Of a DNA stretch of 5,719 nt, positions 1 through 4,976 are shown piece after piece. How positions within the stretch are numbered: the stretch's first letter is position 1; each line of letters starts with the position of its first letter. Source of the DNA: Symbiobacteriaceae bacterium (GTDB lineage: Bacteria; Bacillota; JAAYKD01; WRDA01); assembly GCA_009783675.1 (NCBI GenBank), contig WRDA01000104.1, forward strand, positions 1 to 5,719. The letters run 5' to 3'. Below the pieces are notes generated by a model. The model had not been told where the DNA came from and ran no database searches. It worked only from the letters and a program-made list of their open reading frames with translations. Made by a program: the position numbers and the translations under genes.

Positions 1-44
1 AGAACGAGGTCGTCCGCCGCAAGGTAGGGAAGACGGGGAAATAG
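1..44 (+). CDS. rplF: 50S ribosomal protein L6, C-terminal end (partial)
   Basis: Reading from base 3, the codons give NEVVRRKVGKTGK followed by a TAG stop at 42-44. This matches the usual basic C-terminal tail of bacterial L6 (pattern E-x-V-R-R-K-x-G-K-x-x-K), a large-subunit protein that binds 23S rRNA near the sarcin-ricin loop. Only the last 13 residues lie in the window; the rest is upstream. L6 directly before L18 is the normal spc-operon order, which supports the call. The final G of the stop codon is also the first base of the heptanucleotide array that follows. Identification from 13 residues alone would be weak, but the downstream rplR makes it secure. Confidence 0.88.
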   Translation, partial: NEVVRRKVGKTGK

Positions 45-106
45 GGAACAGGGAACAGGGAACAGGGAACAGGGAACAGGGAATAGGGAACAGGGAATAG
101 GGAATA
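44..106 (+). repeat. Heptanucleotide tandem repeat, nine GGGAAYA units
   Basis: Nine contiguous 7-bp units fill this stretch with no indels. The only variation is C or T at unit position 6: units 1-5 and 7 are GGGAACA, and units 6, 8 and 9 are GGGAATA. A degenerate tenth unit (TGGAACG) follows at 107-113, and a near-unit with one extra A (GGGAAATA) lies at 36-43 within the end of rplF. The array is almost purely purine on the + strand. Since 7 is not a multiple of 3 it does not encode a simple in-frame repeat, and reading past the rplF stop meets another stop at 84-86. Comparable short heptanucleotide arrays (STRR) are known from cyanobacteria; whether this one belongs to a genome-wide family cannot be seen here. 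Confidence 0.97.
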
Positions 107-217
107 TGGAACGAAGGGTTCTTTCAGTGGACAATTAGCCGGTTTCCCAAGGCCTGGCGTTACGGGCCTGAAGCCGACGATAGTTCGAGCGCGCATCCTT
201 GGCTTAGGGGAGCGTGT
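107..217 (+). other. Unassigned spacer between the tandem repeat and the rplR ribosome binding site
   Basis: About 110 bp hold no open frame with recognisable protein similarity and no convincing promoter or terminator. Structure is slight. There is a direct repeat GGCCTG at 151-156 and 165-170. CCAAGG at 147-152 is complementary to CCTTGG at 197-202, and AAGCC at 171-175 is complementary to GGCTT at 201-205. These could form weak long-range stems in the mRNA but are short enough to arise by chance. The rplF-rplR gap is typically only a few to a few tens of bases in other bacteria, so this stretch is extra. Its function is unknown. Confidence 0.5.
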
Positions 218-226
218 GGGGAGGAG
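218..226 (+). promoter_or_regulatory. Shine-Dalgarno site that fixes the rplR start
   Basis: GGGGAGGAG lies 8 bases before the TTG at 235. This is ideal spacing and argues that TTG at 235 is the true rplR start. The alternative in-frame GTG at 214 has only a G-rich run (207-212) one base upstream, which is too close to act as a binding site. It would also add seven residues not seen in L18 proteins. Confidence 0.8.
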
Positions 227-234
227 AAAATCTC

Positions 235-603
235 TTGATTAAGAAAGCCAGCGCTAATACAGCGCGAAAGATCAGGCATATTCGTCTGCGCAAGAAGATC
301 CAGGGCAGCAAGGAAAAACCGCGTCTGTGCGTCTTCCGCAGCAGCAAGCATATTTACGCCCAGATCATCGACGATTCCATCGGTCGTACTCTGGTTTCCG
401 CTTCTACTCTCGACGCGGAGTTTAAATCAACCGGCAATTACGGAGGAAATATCACCGCCGCCAAGGCAGTGGGAGACCTCATCGCTAAAAGGGCGATTGA
501 TGCCGGCATCACTACTATTGTTTTTGATCGCGGCGGATACCTCTATCATGGCCGCGTTGCCGCTTTAGCGGACGCAGCTCGCGCAGGCGGACTGCAGTTT
601 TAG
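235..603 (+). CDS. rplR: 50S ribosomal protein L18
   Basis: This encodes a 122-residue L18, the large-subunit protein that binds 5S rRNA and helps anchor it, with L5, in the central protuberance. The basic N-terminus (residues 2-22, IKKASANTARK then RHIRLRKK) and the C-terminal signature FDRGGYLYHGRVAALADAAR (97-116) are diagnostic, as is the central PRLCVFRSSKHIYAQ stretch (29-43). The length is normal for the family. The start chosen is TTG at 235, because the protein then begins M-I-K-K-A-S-A as typical homologues do and GGGGAGGAG precedes it at good spacing. TTG initiation is uncommon for such a highly expressed protein. An unusually long 190-bp gap containing a tandem repeat separates it from rplF, whereas rpsE follows after 45 bp. 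Confidence 0.96.
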   Translation: MIKKASANTARKIRHIRLRKKIQGSKEKPRLCVFRSSKHIYAQIIDDSIGRTLVSASTLDAEFKSTGNYGGNITAAKAVGDLIAKRAIDAGITTIVFDRGGYLYHGRVAALADAARAGGLQF

Positions 604-604
604 A

Positions 605-619
605 CCTGGCAAAACCAGG
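605..619 (+). other. Small inverted repeat after rplR (possible mRNA hairpin)
   Basis: CCTGG at 605-609 and CCAGG at 615-619 can pair around a five-base CAAAA loop, starting one base after the rplR stop. No T-run follows, so it does not look like an intrinsic terminator, and the operon clearly continues. It may be a minor RNA-stability or spacing element, or chance; a 5-bp stem is weak evidence. Confidence 0.35.
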
Positions 620-648
620 CAGGCAAACGGCCAAGAAGGAGGAGAATC

Positions 649-1149
649 ATGGAACGAATCGATCCTACAGGGATGGAGCTTACGGAGAAAGTAGTGGCCA
701 TCGGACCGGTATCGAAAACCGTAAAAGGCGGTCGTATCAGGCGCTTCAGAGCTCTGGTAGTCGTCGGTGATCAGAACGGTCATGTGGGAGCAGGCGTCGG
801 TAAGGCCCGGGAGGTACAGGATGCCATCCGCAAAGGGAAGGACGATGCCGTTAAGAATCTCGTCGCCATTCCCAGAGTCGGCACGACGGTTCCTCACGAA
901 GCACTGGGTCTTTATGGCTCTGGTCAGGTCCTGATTAAACCCGCAGCTCCTGGAACAGGAGTAATCGCTGGCGGGCCTGTACGTGCAGTGTTGGAATCCG
1001 CTGGCGTAAGGGATATCCTGACCAAGTCTCACGGTTCAAAAAACCCCATCAATCAGGTGAGGGCGACGATTAAAGCTCTGACCTCCATGAGGACTGCGGA
1101 GCAGGTAGCGCGCCTTCGGGGTAAGACCGTAGAAGAGATCTTCGGTTAA
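649..1149 (+). CDS. rpsE: 30S ribosomal protein S5
   Basis: This encodes a 166-residue S5, a small-subunit protein near the mRNA entry channel that contributes to decoding accuracy; the family is a known site of spectinomycin-resistance mutations. The N-terminal double-stranded-RNA-binding-like S5 domain is visible at about residues 10-75, with the conserved loop VKGGRIRRF (25-33), ALVVVGDQNGHVGAGVGKAREV (35-56, first half ALVVVGD) and DAIRKG (58-63). The C-terminal domain carries GTGVIAGGPVRAVLESAGVRD (102-122) and the NPINQVRAT segment (132-140). Length is usual for the family. AAGGAGGAG at 636-644 sits just before ATG 649, which favours this start over the in-frame ATG at 673. The loop has Arg residues (RRFRAL) where many homologues have R-F-S/T-F-x-A-L, a small lineage-specific difference. 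Confidence 0.98.
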   Translation: MERIDPTGMELTEKVVAIGPVSKTVKGGRIRRFRALVVVGDQNGHVGAGVGKAREVQDAIRKGKDDAVKNLVAIPRVGTTVPHEALGLYGSGQVLIKPAAPGTGVIAGGPVRAVLESAGVRDILTKSHGSKNPINQVRATIKALTSMRTAEQVARLRGKTVEEIFG

Positions 1150-1168
1150 GGAAGGAGCTTAAGCGGTT

Positions 1169-1405
1169 ATGAAACTGTTACAGATAACCCTGGTGCGTGG
1201 TTTCGGCGGGAAGTTGTATAAACATCGCCGGGTAGCGGAAGCTCTAGGCCTGCATCGCAAGGAGCAGAGCGTCGTCCTCGAAGATACTCCTGTCGTCCGT
1301 GGGATGATCTTCAAGATACAGCATATGGTCAGCGTCACAGAGATCGAGTCCGAAGAAGCAGTAGCTCAGGAACTTCCTGCAGAGGCTGCCACAGAGGAGG
1401 AATAA
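1169..1405 (+). CDS. rpmD: 50S ribosomal protein L30 with an acidic C-terminal tail
   Basis: The first 59 residues are a complete bacterial L30, a small 23S rRNA-binding protein on the outer face of the large subunit. The signatures are LQITLVRGFGG (4-14), HRRVAEALGL (19-28) and the DTPVVRGMIFKIQHMV block (39-54). Bacterial L30 usually stops near residue 60. Here it continues for about 19 residues rich in Glu and Ala, ending in T-E-E-E, to a total of 78. The tail has no basic residues, is unlikely to bind rRNA, and is probably disordered. AAGGAG at 1152-1157 lies 11 bases before ATG 1169, rather long spacing but the only good candidate. rplO begins three bases after the stop, and the final Glu codons form its ribosome binding site. 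Confidence 0.96.
   Translation: MKLLQITLVRGFGGKLYKHRRVAEALGLHRKEQSVVLEDTPVVRGMIFKIQHMVSVTEIESEEAVAQELPAEAATEEE
1394..1400 (+). promoter_or_regulatory. rplO Shine-Dalgarno embedded in the rpmD coding end
   Basis: GAGGAGG lies within the last Glu codons of rpmD (ACA GAG GAG GAA TAA) and is 8 bases before the rplO ATG at 1409. The same bases encode the acidic end of L30 and recruit ribosomes for L15, so the two genes are likely translationally coupled. Confidence 0.85.
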
Positions 1406-1408
1406 GGC

Positions 1409-1849
1409 ATGAAACTCCACGAGTTAAAACCTGCAGCGGGTTCCCGTAAAGACTCCAAACGCGTAGGTCGCGGCATCGGATCCGGCAAGGGCAAAACCTC
1501 CACCCGTGGCCACAAGGGCCAGTGGTCTCGTGCCGGCGGCGGAGTGCGTCCCGGTTTCGAAGGCGGTCAGATGCCTCTAACCAGACGCTTGCCAAAATAC
1601 GGATTCAACAACCCCTTCAAGAAGCAGTACAATCTGGTCAATGTCAAGTTCCTCAACCGTTTTGCCGCTGGTACTCTGGTAACCCCTCAGCTATTATATA
1701 CTGAGGGTCTGATCAATGATCCCGGCAAACCGATTAAGGTGCTTGGGCATGGAGAGCTGGAGATTCCTCTAACCATCCAAGCTCACAAGTTCAGCGAGTC
1801 TGCGGCGACTAAGATAGCCTCCGCCGGCGGTAAAGCCGAGGTGATTTGA
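1409..1849 (+). CDS. rplO: 50S ribosomal protein L15
   Basis: This encodes a 146-residue L15, a large-subunit assembly protein with an extended N-terminal arm that threads through 23S rRNA. The arm is clear: MKLHELKPAAGSRK (1-14), then the Gly/Lys/Arg-rich VGRGIGSGKGKTSTRGHKGQ (19-38) and GGVRPGFEGGQMPLTRRLPK (44-63). The globular C-terminal part has VNVKFLNRF (77-85) and VLGHGELEIPLTIQAHKFSESA (111-132; core VLGHGEL), ending in AGGKAEVI. Length is standard. The start follows the rpmD stop by three bases, with its binding site inside rpmD. Its TGA stop shares one base with the ATG of secY (TGATG at 1847-1851), so secY translation is probably coupled to it. Confidence 0.98.
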   Translation: MKLHELKPAAGSRKDSKRVGRGIGSGKGKTSTRGHKGQWSRAGGGVRPGFEGGQMPLTRRLPKYGFNNPFKKQYNLVNVKFLNRFAAGTLVTPQLLYTEGLINDPGKPIKVLGHGELEIPLTIQAHKFSESAATKIASAGGKAEVI

Positions 1850-3120
1850 TGTTTGCGACCCTGGCCAACGCCTGGCGCATTCCCGAACTGCGTAAAAAGA
1901 TCCTCTTTACGGGTCTGCTTATCGTCATTTACCGCATTGGAGCTCACATACCAGCTCCTCTCTTCGATACCAGGGCACTCTCAGGGATGTTCACCAATTC
2001 CACCGACCTTCTGGGCTTCCTGGATGTCATGTCCGGAGGCGCCTTGAGCAACATGTCCCTCTTCGCTCTCGGCGTCGGTCCCTATATCACCTCCTCGATT
2101 ATCGTTCAGCTCCTGACCATGGTCATTCCCGCTTGGGAAGAGATGCAGAAGGAAGGTGGTCAGGACGCTCGCAAAAAGTTTCAGGAATACACCCGCTATG
2201 GCACTGTAGCCCTGGCTATGCTCCAGGGATATGCCACTGCTTACGGACTCAGCGTTCGCTGGCAGGGAGCGGTCATCAATCCCAGTGTCTCAACCTTCTT
2301 CCTCATCGCCATCACCTGGACGGCAGGAGCGACCTTCCTGATGTGGCTTGGTGAATATCTCTCGGAGAGCGGCGTAGGCAGCGGAATATCCATTCTGATC
2401 TATGCCGGTATCATCTCCAGGTTACCAAATGCCATCATCAGCATCCTGCAGTCTTTCAACGAGGGTGCGATCTCCTTCTGGCAGCCCCTATTGCTGGCAG
2501 TGATCGCGGTGGTCATTATCGCAGGCGTGGTCTTCATCACCGAAGGCGTGCGGCGCATTCCGGTGCAGTATGCCAAACGCACTGTTGGTCGCAGAGTCTA
2601 CGGCGGACAGTCCACTCATATTCCCTTCAAAGTTAACCAGGCAGGCGTTCTGCCGATCATCTTCGCTTCCAGTCTGCTGATGTTCCCCAGCACCATCCTT
2701 TCTTTCATCAATCAGGATTGGGCAGCTCGTTTCAATGAGGCATTCACCTGGGGCAGCTGGATTCACACAGTGGTCTATCTCCTGCTGATCCTCTTCTTTA
2801 GCTACTTCTACACGGCAATGCAGTTTAATCCGGTGGAAGTCTCCAAGAACATGCAGAAAAATGGCGGTTTCATCCCAGGTATCCGTCCTGGGCGACCGAC
2901 TAGCGATTATCTCACCCGCATCATGGATCGCCTTACTCTGGCTGGCGCTTTCTTCCTCTGTGGACTGGTAGTGCTACCTCAGATCCTGATGTTTGCCACT
3001 AACATCGACTCCGGTTTCGGAGGCACAGCTATCCTGATCGCCGTCGGTGTCGCTCTGGAGACCATGAAGCAGATCGAGGCTCAGGTAATGGAACGCCATT
3101 ACTCCGGATTTCTTGGTTAG
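1849..3120 (+). CDS. secY: Preprotein translocase subunit SecY
   Basis: This encodes a 423-residue SecY, the channel-forming subunit of the SecYEG translocon that passes proteins across or into the cytoplasmic membrane. About ten hydrophobic segments are visible, near residues 18-36, 67-92, 116-134, 149-168, 179-200, 212-231, 263-285, 304-322, 364-382 and 392-407. The plug region lies around 50-66. The cytoplasmic loop that contacts ribosomes and SecA reads GVRRIPVQYAKRTVGRR (233-249) then YGGQSTHIPFKVNQAG (251-266). The next conserved loop is KNGGFIPGIRPG (337-348), and the C-terminal SYFYTAMQFNP (318-328) is also typical. The ATG at 1849 gives the standard N-terminus and overlaps the rplO stop; GAGGTG at 1838-1843 is its likely binding site. 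Length is normal with no broken segments. SecE and SecG are not in the window. Confidence 0.98.
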   Translation: MFATLANAWRIPELRKKILFTGLLIVIYRIGAHIPAPLFDTRALSGMFTNSTDLLGFLDVMSGGALSNMSLFALGVGPYITSSIIVQLLTMVIPAWEEMQKEGGQDARKKFQEYTRYGTVALAMLQGYATAYGLSVRWQGAVINPSVSTFFLIAITWTAGATFLMWLGEYLSESGVGSGISILIYAGIISRLPNAIISILQSFNEGAISFWQPLLLAVIAVVIIAGVVFITEGVRRIPVQYAKRTVGRRVYGGQSTHIPFKVNQAGVLPIIFASSLLMFPSTILSFINQDWAARFNEAFTWGSWIHTVVYLLLILFFSYFYTAMQFNPVEVSKNMQKNGGFIPGIRPGRPTSDYLTRIMDRLTLAGAFFLCGLVVLPQILMFATNIDSGFGGTAILIAVGVALETMKQIEAQVMERHYSGFLG

Positions 3121-3124
3121 GAGG
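3119..3124 (+). promoter_or_regulatory. adk Shine-Dalgarno overlapping the secY stop
   Basis: AGGAGG begins on the last two bases of the secY TAG stop and is 8 bases from the adk ATG at 3133. It supports that start over the out-of-frame ATG at 3125, which opens only a three-codon frame (M-R-A-stop). Confidence 0.85.
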
Positions 3125-3132
3125 ATGAGGGC

Positions 3133-3789
3133 ATGATCGTCGTCTTATTGGGACCTCCCGGATCGGGGAAGGGCACTCAGGCAGATGCTATACTCGCCAG
3201 GTATAATCTGCCCCACATCTCCACGGGAGATATGTTTCGCAGTGCGGCAGCCGAAGGAACACCTCTCGGTTTGAAGGCTAAATCCTTCATGGATAAGGGG
3301 CTGCTGGTCCCTGATGATACTACCATCGGTCTGGTGCAGGAACGCATCCTGAAGCCGGATTGCGAGCAAGGTTGTCTTCTTGATGGCTTTCCCCGCACCA
3401 TCGCCCAGGCTACTGCCCTGGATCTGATGCTGGAATCCCTGGGGCGCAAGATCGACTGTATTCTCTACTTCGATGTAGATCCTCAGATTCTGGTCAAACG
3501 TTTATCAGGTAGACGCATCTGCACTAAATGCGATGCCTCTTACCATATCCTCTTCCAGCCTCCTCTGCAGGAGGGTATCTGCGATCACTGCGGAGCCGAA
3601 CTCTACACCCGTGACGACGATAAGGAAGAGACCGCACATCATCGTCTGGAAGTCTTTGAGATGAACACCGCTCCCCTGGTCGATTTCTATTTGGATCAGG
3701 GTCGCATCACCGATATCAATGCTGCTCCTTCTCCTAAAGAGGTGACTGTCTCTGTTTTCGCAGCTCTTGACAAGCTGGGTCTGGCCTAG
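3133..3789 (+). CDS. adk: Adenylate kinase, zinc-lid type
   Basis: This encodes a 218-residue cytoplasmic adenylate kinase that converts ATP and AMP to two ADP and so balances the adenylate pool. The P-loop GPPGSGKGT is at residues 7-15. The AMP-binding segment ISTGDMFR is at 29-36, and DGFPRT (84-89) is the classic family signature. The lid domain carries four cysteines, C130-x2-C133 and C150-x2-C153, the structural zinc-binding set found in many Gram-positive and some other bacterial enzymes. TRDDDKEE (159-166) and Arg171 supply the usual lid and catalytic arginine regions. Length matches the long-lid form. adk sits 12 bases after secY, the common bacterial order, and abuts map (TAGATG). 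No key residue is missing. Confidence 0.98.
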   Translation: MIVVLLGPPGSGKGTQADAILARYNLPHISTGDMFRSAAAEGTPLGLKAKSFMDKGLLVPDDTTIGLVQERILKPDCEQGCLLDGFPRTIAQATALDLMLESLGRKIDCILYFDVDPQILVKRLSGRRICTKCDASYHILFQPPLQEGICDHCGAELYTRDDDKEETAHHRLEVFEMNTAPLVDFYLDQGRITDINAAPSPKEVTVSVFAALDKLGLA

Positions 3790-4536
3790 ATGATCATTCT
3801 CAAGAGTGCCCCGGAGCTCGCGAAAATGCGCCAGGCTGGTTTAATAGTAGCCGAAGTGTTGGAGCGTCTGCGGCAAAAGGTGCAACCTGGAGTTACCACC
3901 AGGGAGCTCAACAATATGGTTGAAGAGATCATCAGCAAGCGTGGGGCAACCCCGAGTTTCCTGCACTATCGTGGCTATCCGGCTTCCCTGTGCGCTTCAG
4001 TCAATGAGGAAGTCGTCCACGGCATTCCTTCCCAGCGTAAACTGAAGGAAGGAGACATCGTCTCCCTGGATGTTGGTGCCTGTTATCAGGGTTACCACGG
4101 AGATGCCTCCCAGACTCTGGCAGTCGGGCAGATCTCCCCGGAAACCCAGCGACTGTTAAGAGTAACCTCCGAAGCCTTGCATCTTGGTCTGACTGAGGTT
4201 CGCGTGGGCAATCATGTGGGGGATATCTCAGCAGCGATCCAGAATCATGTCGAAGCCGCCGGATACTCGGTGGTCCGTGTCCTCTGCGGACACGGCATCG
4301 GAGCATCCATGCACGAAGATCCAGAAATACCTAATTATGCTACCAAGCAAAAAGGTCCACGCTTAGAGGAAGGGATGGTGTTAGCTATCGAGCCGATGGT
4401 CAACATGGGTAAATCCAGGGTGTTCACCAAAGAAGATCAGTGGACGGTGGTCACCGCCGATGGGTCCGTCTCCGCACATTTCGAGCATACCATAGCCATA
4501 ACTCCCGAGGGTCCTCAGATCCTCACCATGGCTTGA
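3790..4536 (+). CDS. map: Methionine aminopeptidase, type I
   Basis: This encodes a 248-residue type I methionine aminopeptidase, which removes the initiator Met from nascent cytoplasmic proteins after deformylation. All five metal ligands of the pita-bread fold are visible: Asp94 (SLDVGA), Asp105 (HGDAS), His168 (GHGIG), Glu201 (AIEPM) and Glu232 (FEHT). The substrate and catalytic histidines are His77 (VVHGIP) and His175 (MHEDP). There is no N-terminal zinc-finger extension, so it is the short bacterial form. The ATG directly follows the adk stop with no spacer and no good Shine-Dalgarno sequence upstream (the best is GGG within CTGGGT), suggesting that ribosomes finishing adk re-initiate here. 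The N-terminus MIILKSAPELAKMRQAG is typical, supporting this start. Confidence 0.98.
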   Translation: MIILKSAPELAKMRQAGLIVAEVLERLRQKVQPGVTTRELNNMVEEIISKRGATPSFLHYRGYPASLCASVNEEVVHGIPSQRKLKEGDIVSLDVGACYQGYHGDASQTLAVGQISPETQRLLRVTSEALHLGLTEVRVGNHVGDISAAIQNHVEAAGYSVVRVLCGHGIGASMHEDPEIPNYATKQKGPRLEEGMVLAIEPMVNMGKSRVFTKEDQWTVVTADGSVSAHFEHTIAITPEGPQILTMA

Positions 4537-4560
4537 GCTTAGGTCCGAAGGAGGCTAAAG

Positions 4561-4797
4561 ATGCCGAAGAGAGATAAGATCGAAAAGGAAGAACCCATAG
4601 AGATCGAAGGCACGGTAATTGAACCGTTGCCTAACGCCATGTTTCGCGTTGAACTGGAGAACGGACATCGCATCCTGGCGTATGTGTCCGGCAAGCTCAA
4701 GCTTAACTTTATTCGTATCCTTACCGGCGACAGGGTGAGACTGGAGTTATCTCCCTATGATCTCTCCAAGGGTCGCATAACCTATCGTTTAAAGTGA
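4561..4797 (+). CDS. infA: Translation initiation factor IF-1
   Basis: This encodes a 78-residue IF-1, the OB-fold protein that occupies the A site of the 30S subunit during initiation and works with IF-2 and IF-3. Diagnostic sequence is IEGTVIEPLPNAMFRVELEN (15-34), then GHRILAYVSGK (35-45), NFIRILTGDRV (49-59) and ELSPYDLSKGRITYR (62-76). IF-1 is usually about 72 residues. The N-terminus here is roughly six residues longer (MPKRDKIEKEEP) and is alternately basic and acidic. The ATG is well supported by AAGGAGG at 4548-4554 with six-base spacing. In the basic loop this protein has KLKLNF (45-50), where many homologues have K-M-R-K/M-N-F. The KOW-domain ribosomal-like gene often seen between map and infA in Bacillota is absent; only 24 bp separate them. 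Confidence 0.97.
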   Translation: MPKRDKIEKEEPIEIEGTVIEPLPNAMFRVELENGHRILAYVSGKLKLNFIRILTGDRVRLELSPYDLSKGRITYRLK

Positions 4798-4825
4798 AAT
4801 CAACTCAAAACTCTTATCAGTGACC

Positions 4826-4832
4826 AAGGAGG
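4826..4832 (+). promoter_or_regulatory. rpmJ Shine-Dalgarno
   Basis: A full AAGGAGG lies 10 bases before the ATG at 4843 in the 45-bp gap after infA. It supports the very short rpmJ frame as a real translated gene. The rest of the gap shows no promoter or terminator that I can defend. Confidence 0.85.
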
Positions 4833-4842
4833 CCCAAAGTAC

Positions 4843-4956
4843 ATGAAAGTGCGTGCATCAGTCAAAGCCATGTGCGAGAAGTGCAAGATCATCAAGAGGC
4901 ATGGTCGTGTCATGGTCATCTGTGATAATCCCAAACACAAACAAAAACAAGGATAA
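4843..4956 (+). CDS. rpmJ: 50S ribosomal protein L36, zinc-binding form
   Basis: This encodes a 37-residue L36, the smallest large-subunit protein, which binds 23S rRNA. The sequence opens MKVRASVKAMCEKCK and ends ICDNPKHKQKQG, matching the family throughout. The zinc ligands Cys11, Cys14, Cys27 and His32 are all present, so this is the zinc-containing (C+) paralogue and not the zinc-free version some bacteria use under zinc limitation. A strong AAGGAGG precedes the ATG by 10 bases. It lies between infA and rpsM, its common place at the start of the alpha-operon block. Confidence 0.98.
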   Translation: MKVRASVKAMCEKCKIIKRHGRVMVICDNPKHKQKQG

Positions 4957-4976
4957 ATTGGAGGTGGACGAAGAGT

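Noticed and set aside
44..106. CRISPR array
   Set aside because: The units are 7 bp with no spacers between them, so this is a simple tandem repeat.
128..184. Possible internal promoter in the rplF-rplR spacer (TGGACA at 128-133, GATAGT at 179-184)
   Set aside because: The elements are not paired at 16-18 bp spacing, and no good -10 box lies at the right distance from TGGACA. A promoter here remains possible but is not supported.
179..200. tRNA-like T-loop motif (GTTCGAGC) in the spacer
   Set aside because: There is no matching T-arm stem, anticodon arm or acceptor stem on either strand.
160..351. Reverse-strand 63-codon frame overlapping the rplR start and spacer
   Set aside because: Half of it is antisense to rplR, and the translation is low-information. 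I see no reason to treat the spacer as coding.
565..1032. 155-codon reverse-strand open frame opposite rpsE
   Set aside because: It lies across the end of rplR and most of rpsE, both unmistakable by protein sequence. Its translation has no recognisable domain, and it has no context as a gene.
3125..3136. Three-codon minigene (ATG AGG GCA TGA) just before adk
   Set aside because: It lies only one base after the Shine-Dalgarno core, too close for efficient initiation. The 8-base spacing to the adk ATG explains the site better.
4001..4306. 101-codon reverse-strand open frame opposite map
   Set aside because: It is Arg/Pro-rich, a composition typical of antisense frames in moderately GC-rich genes, and it overlaps catalytic codons of map that fully explain the sequence.
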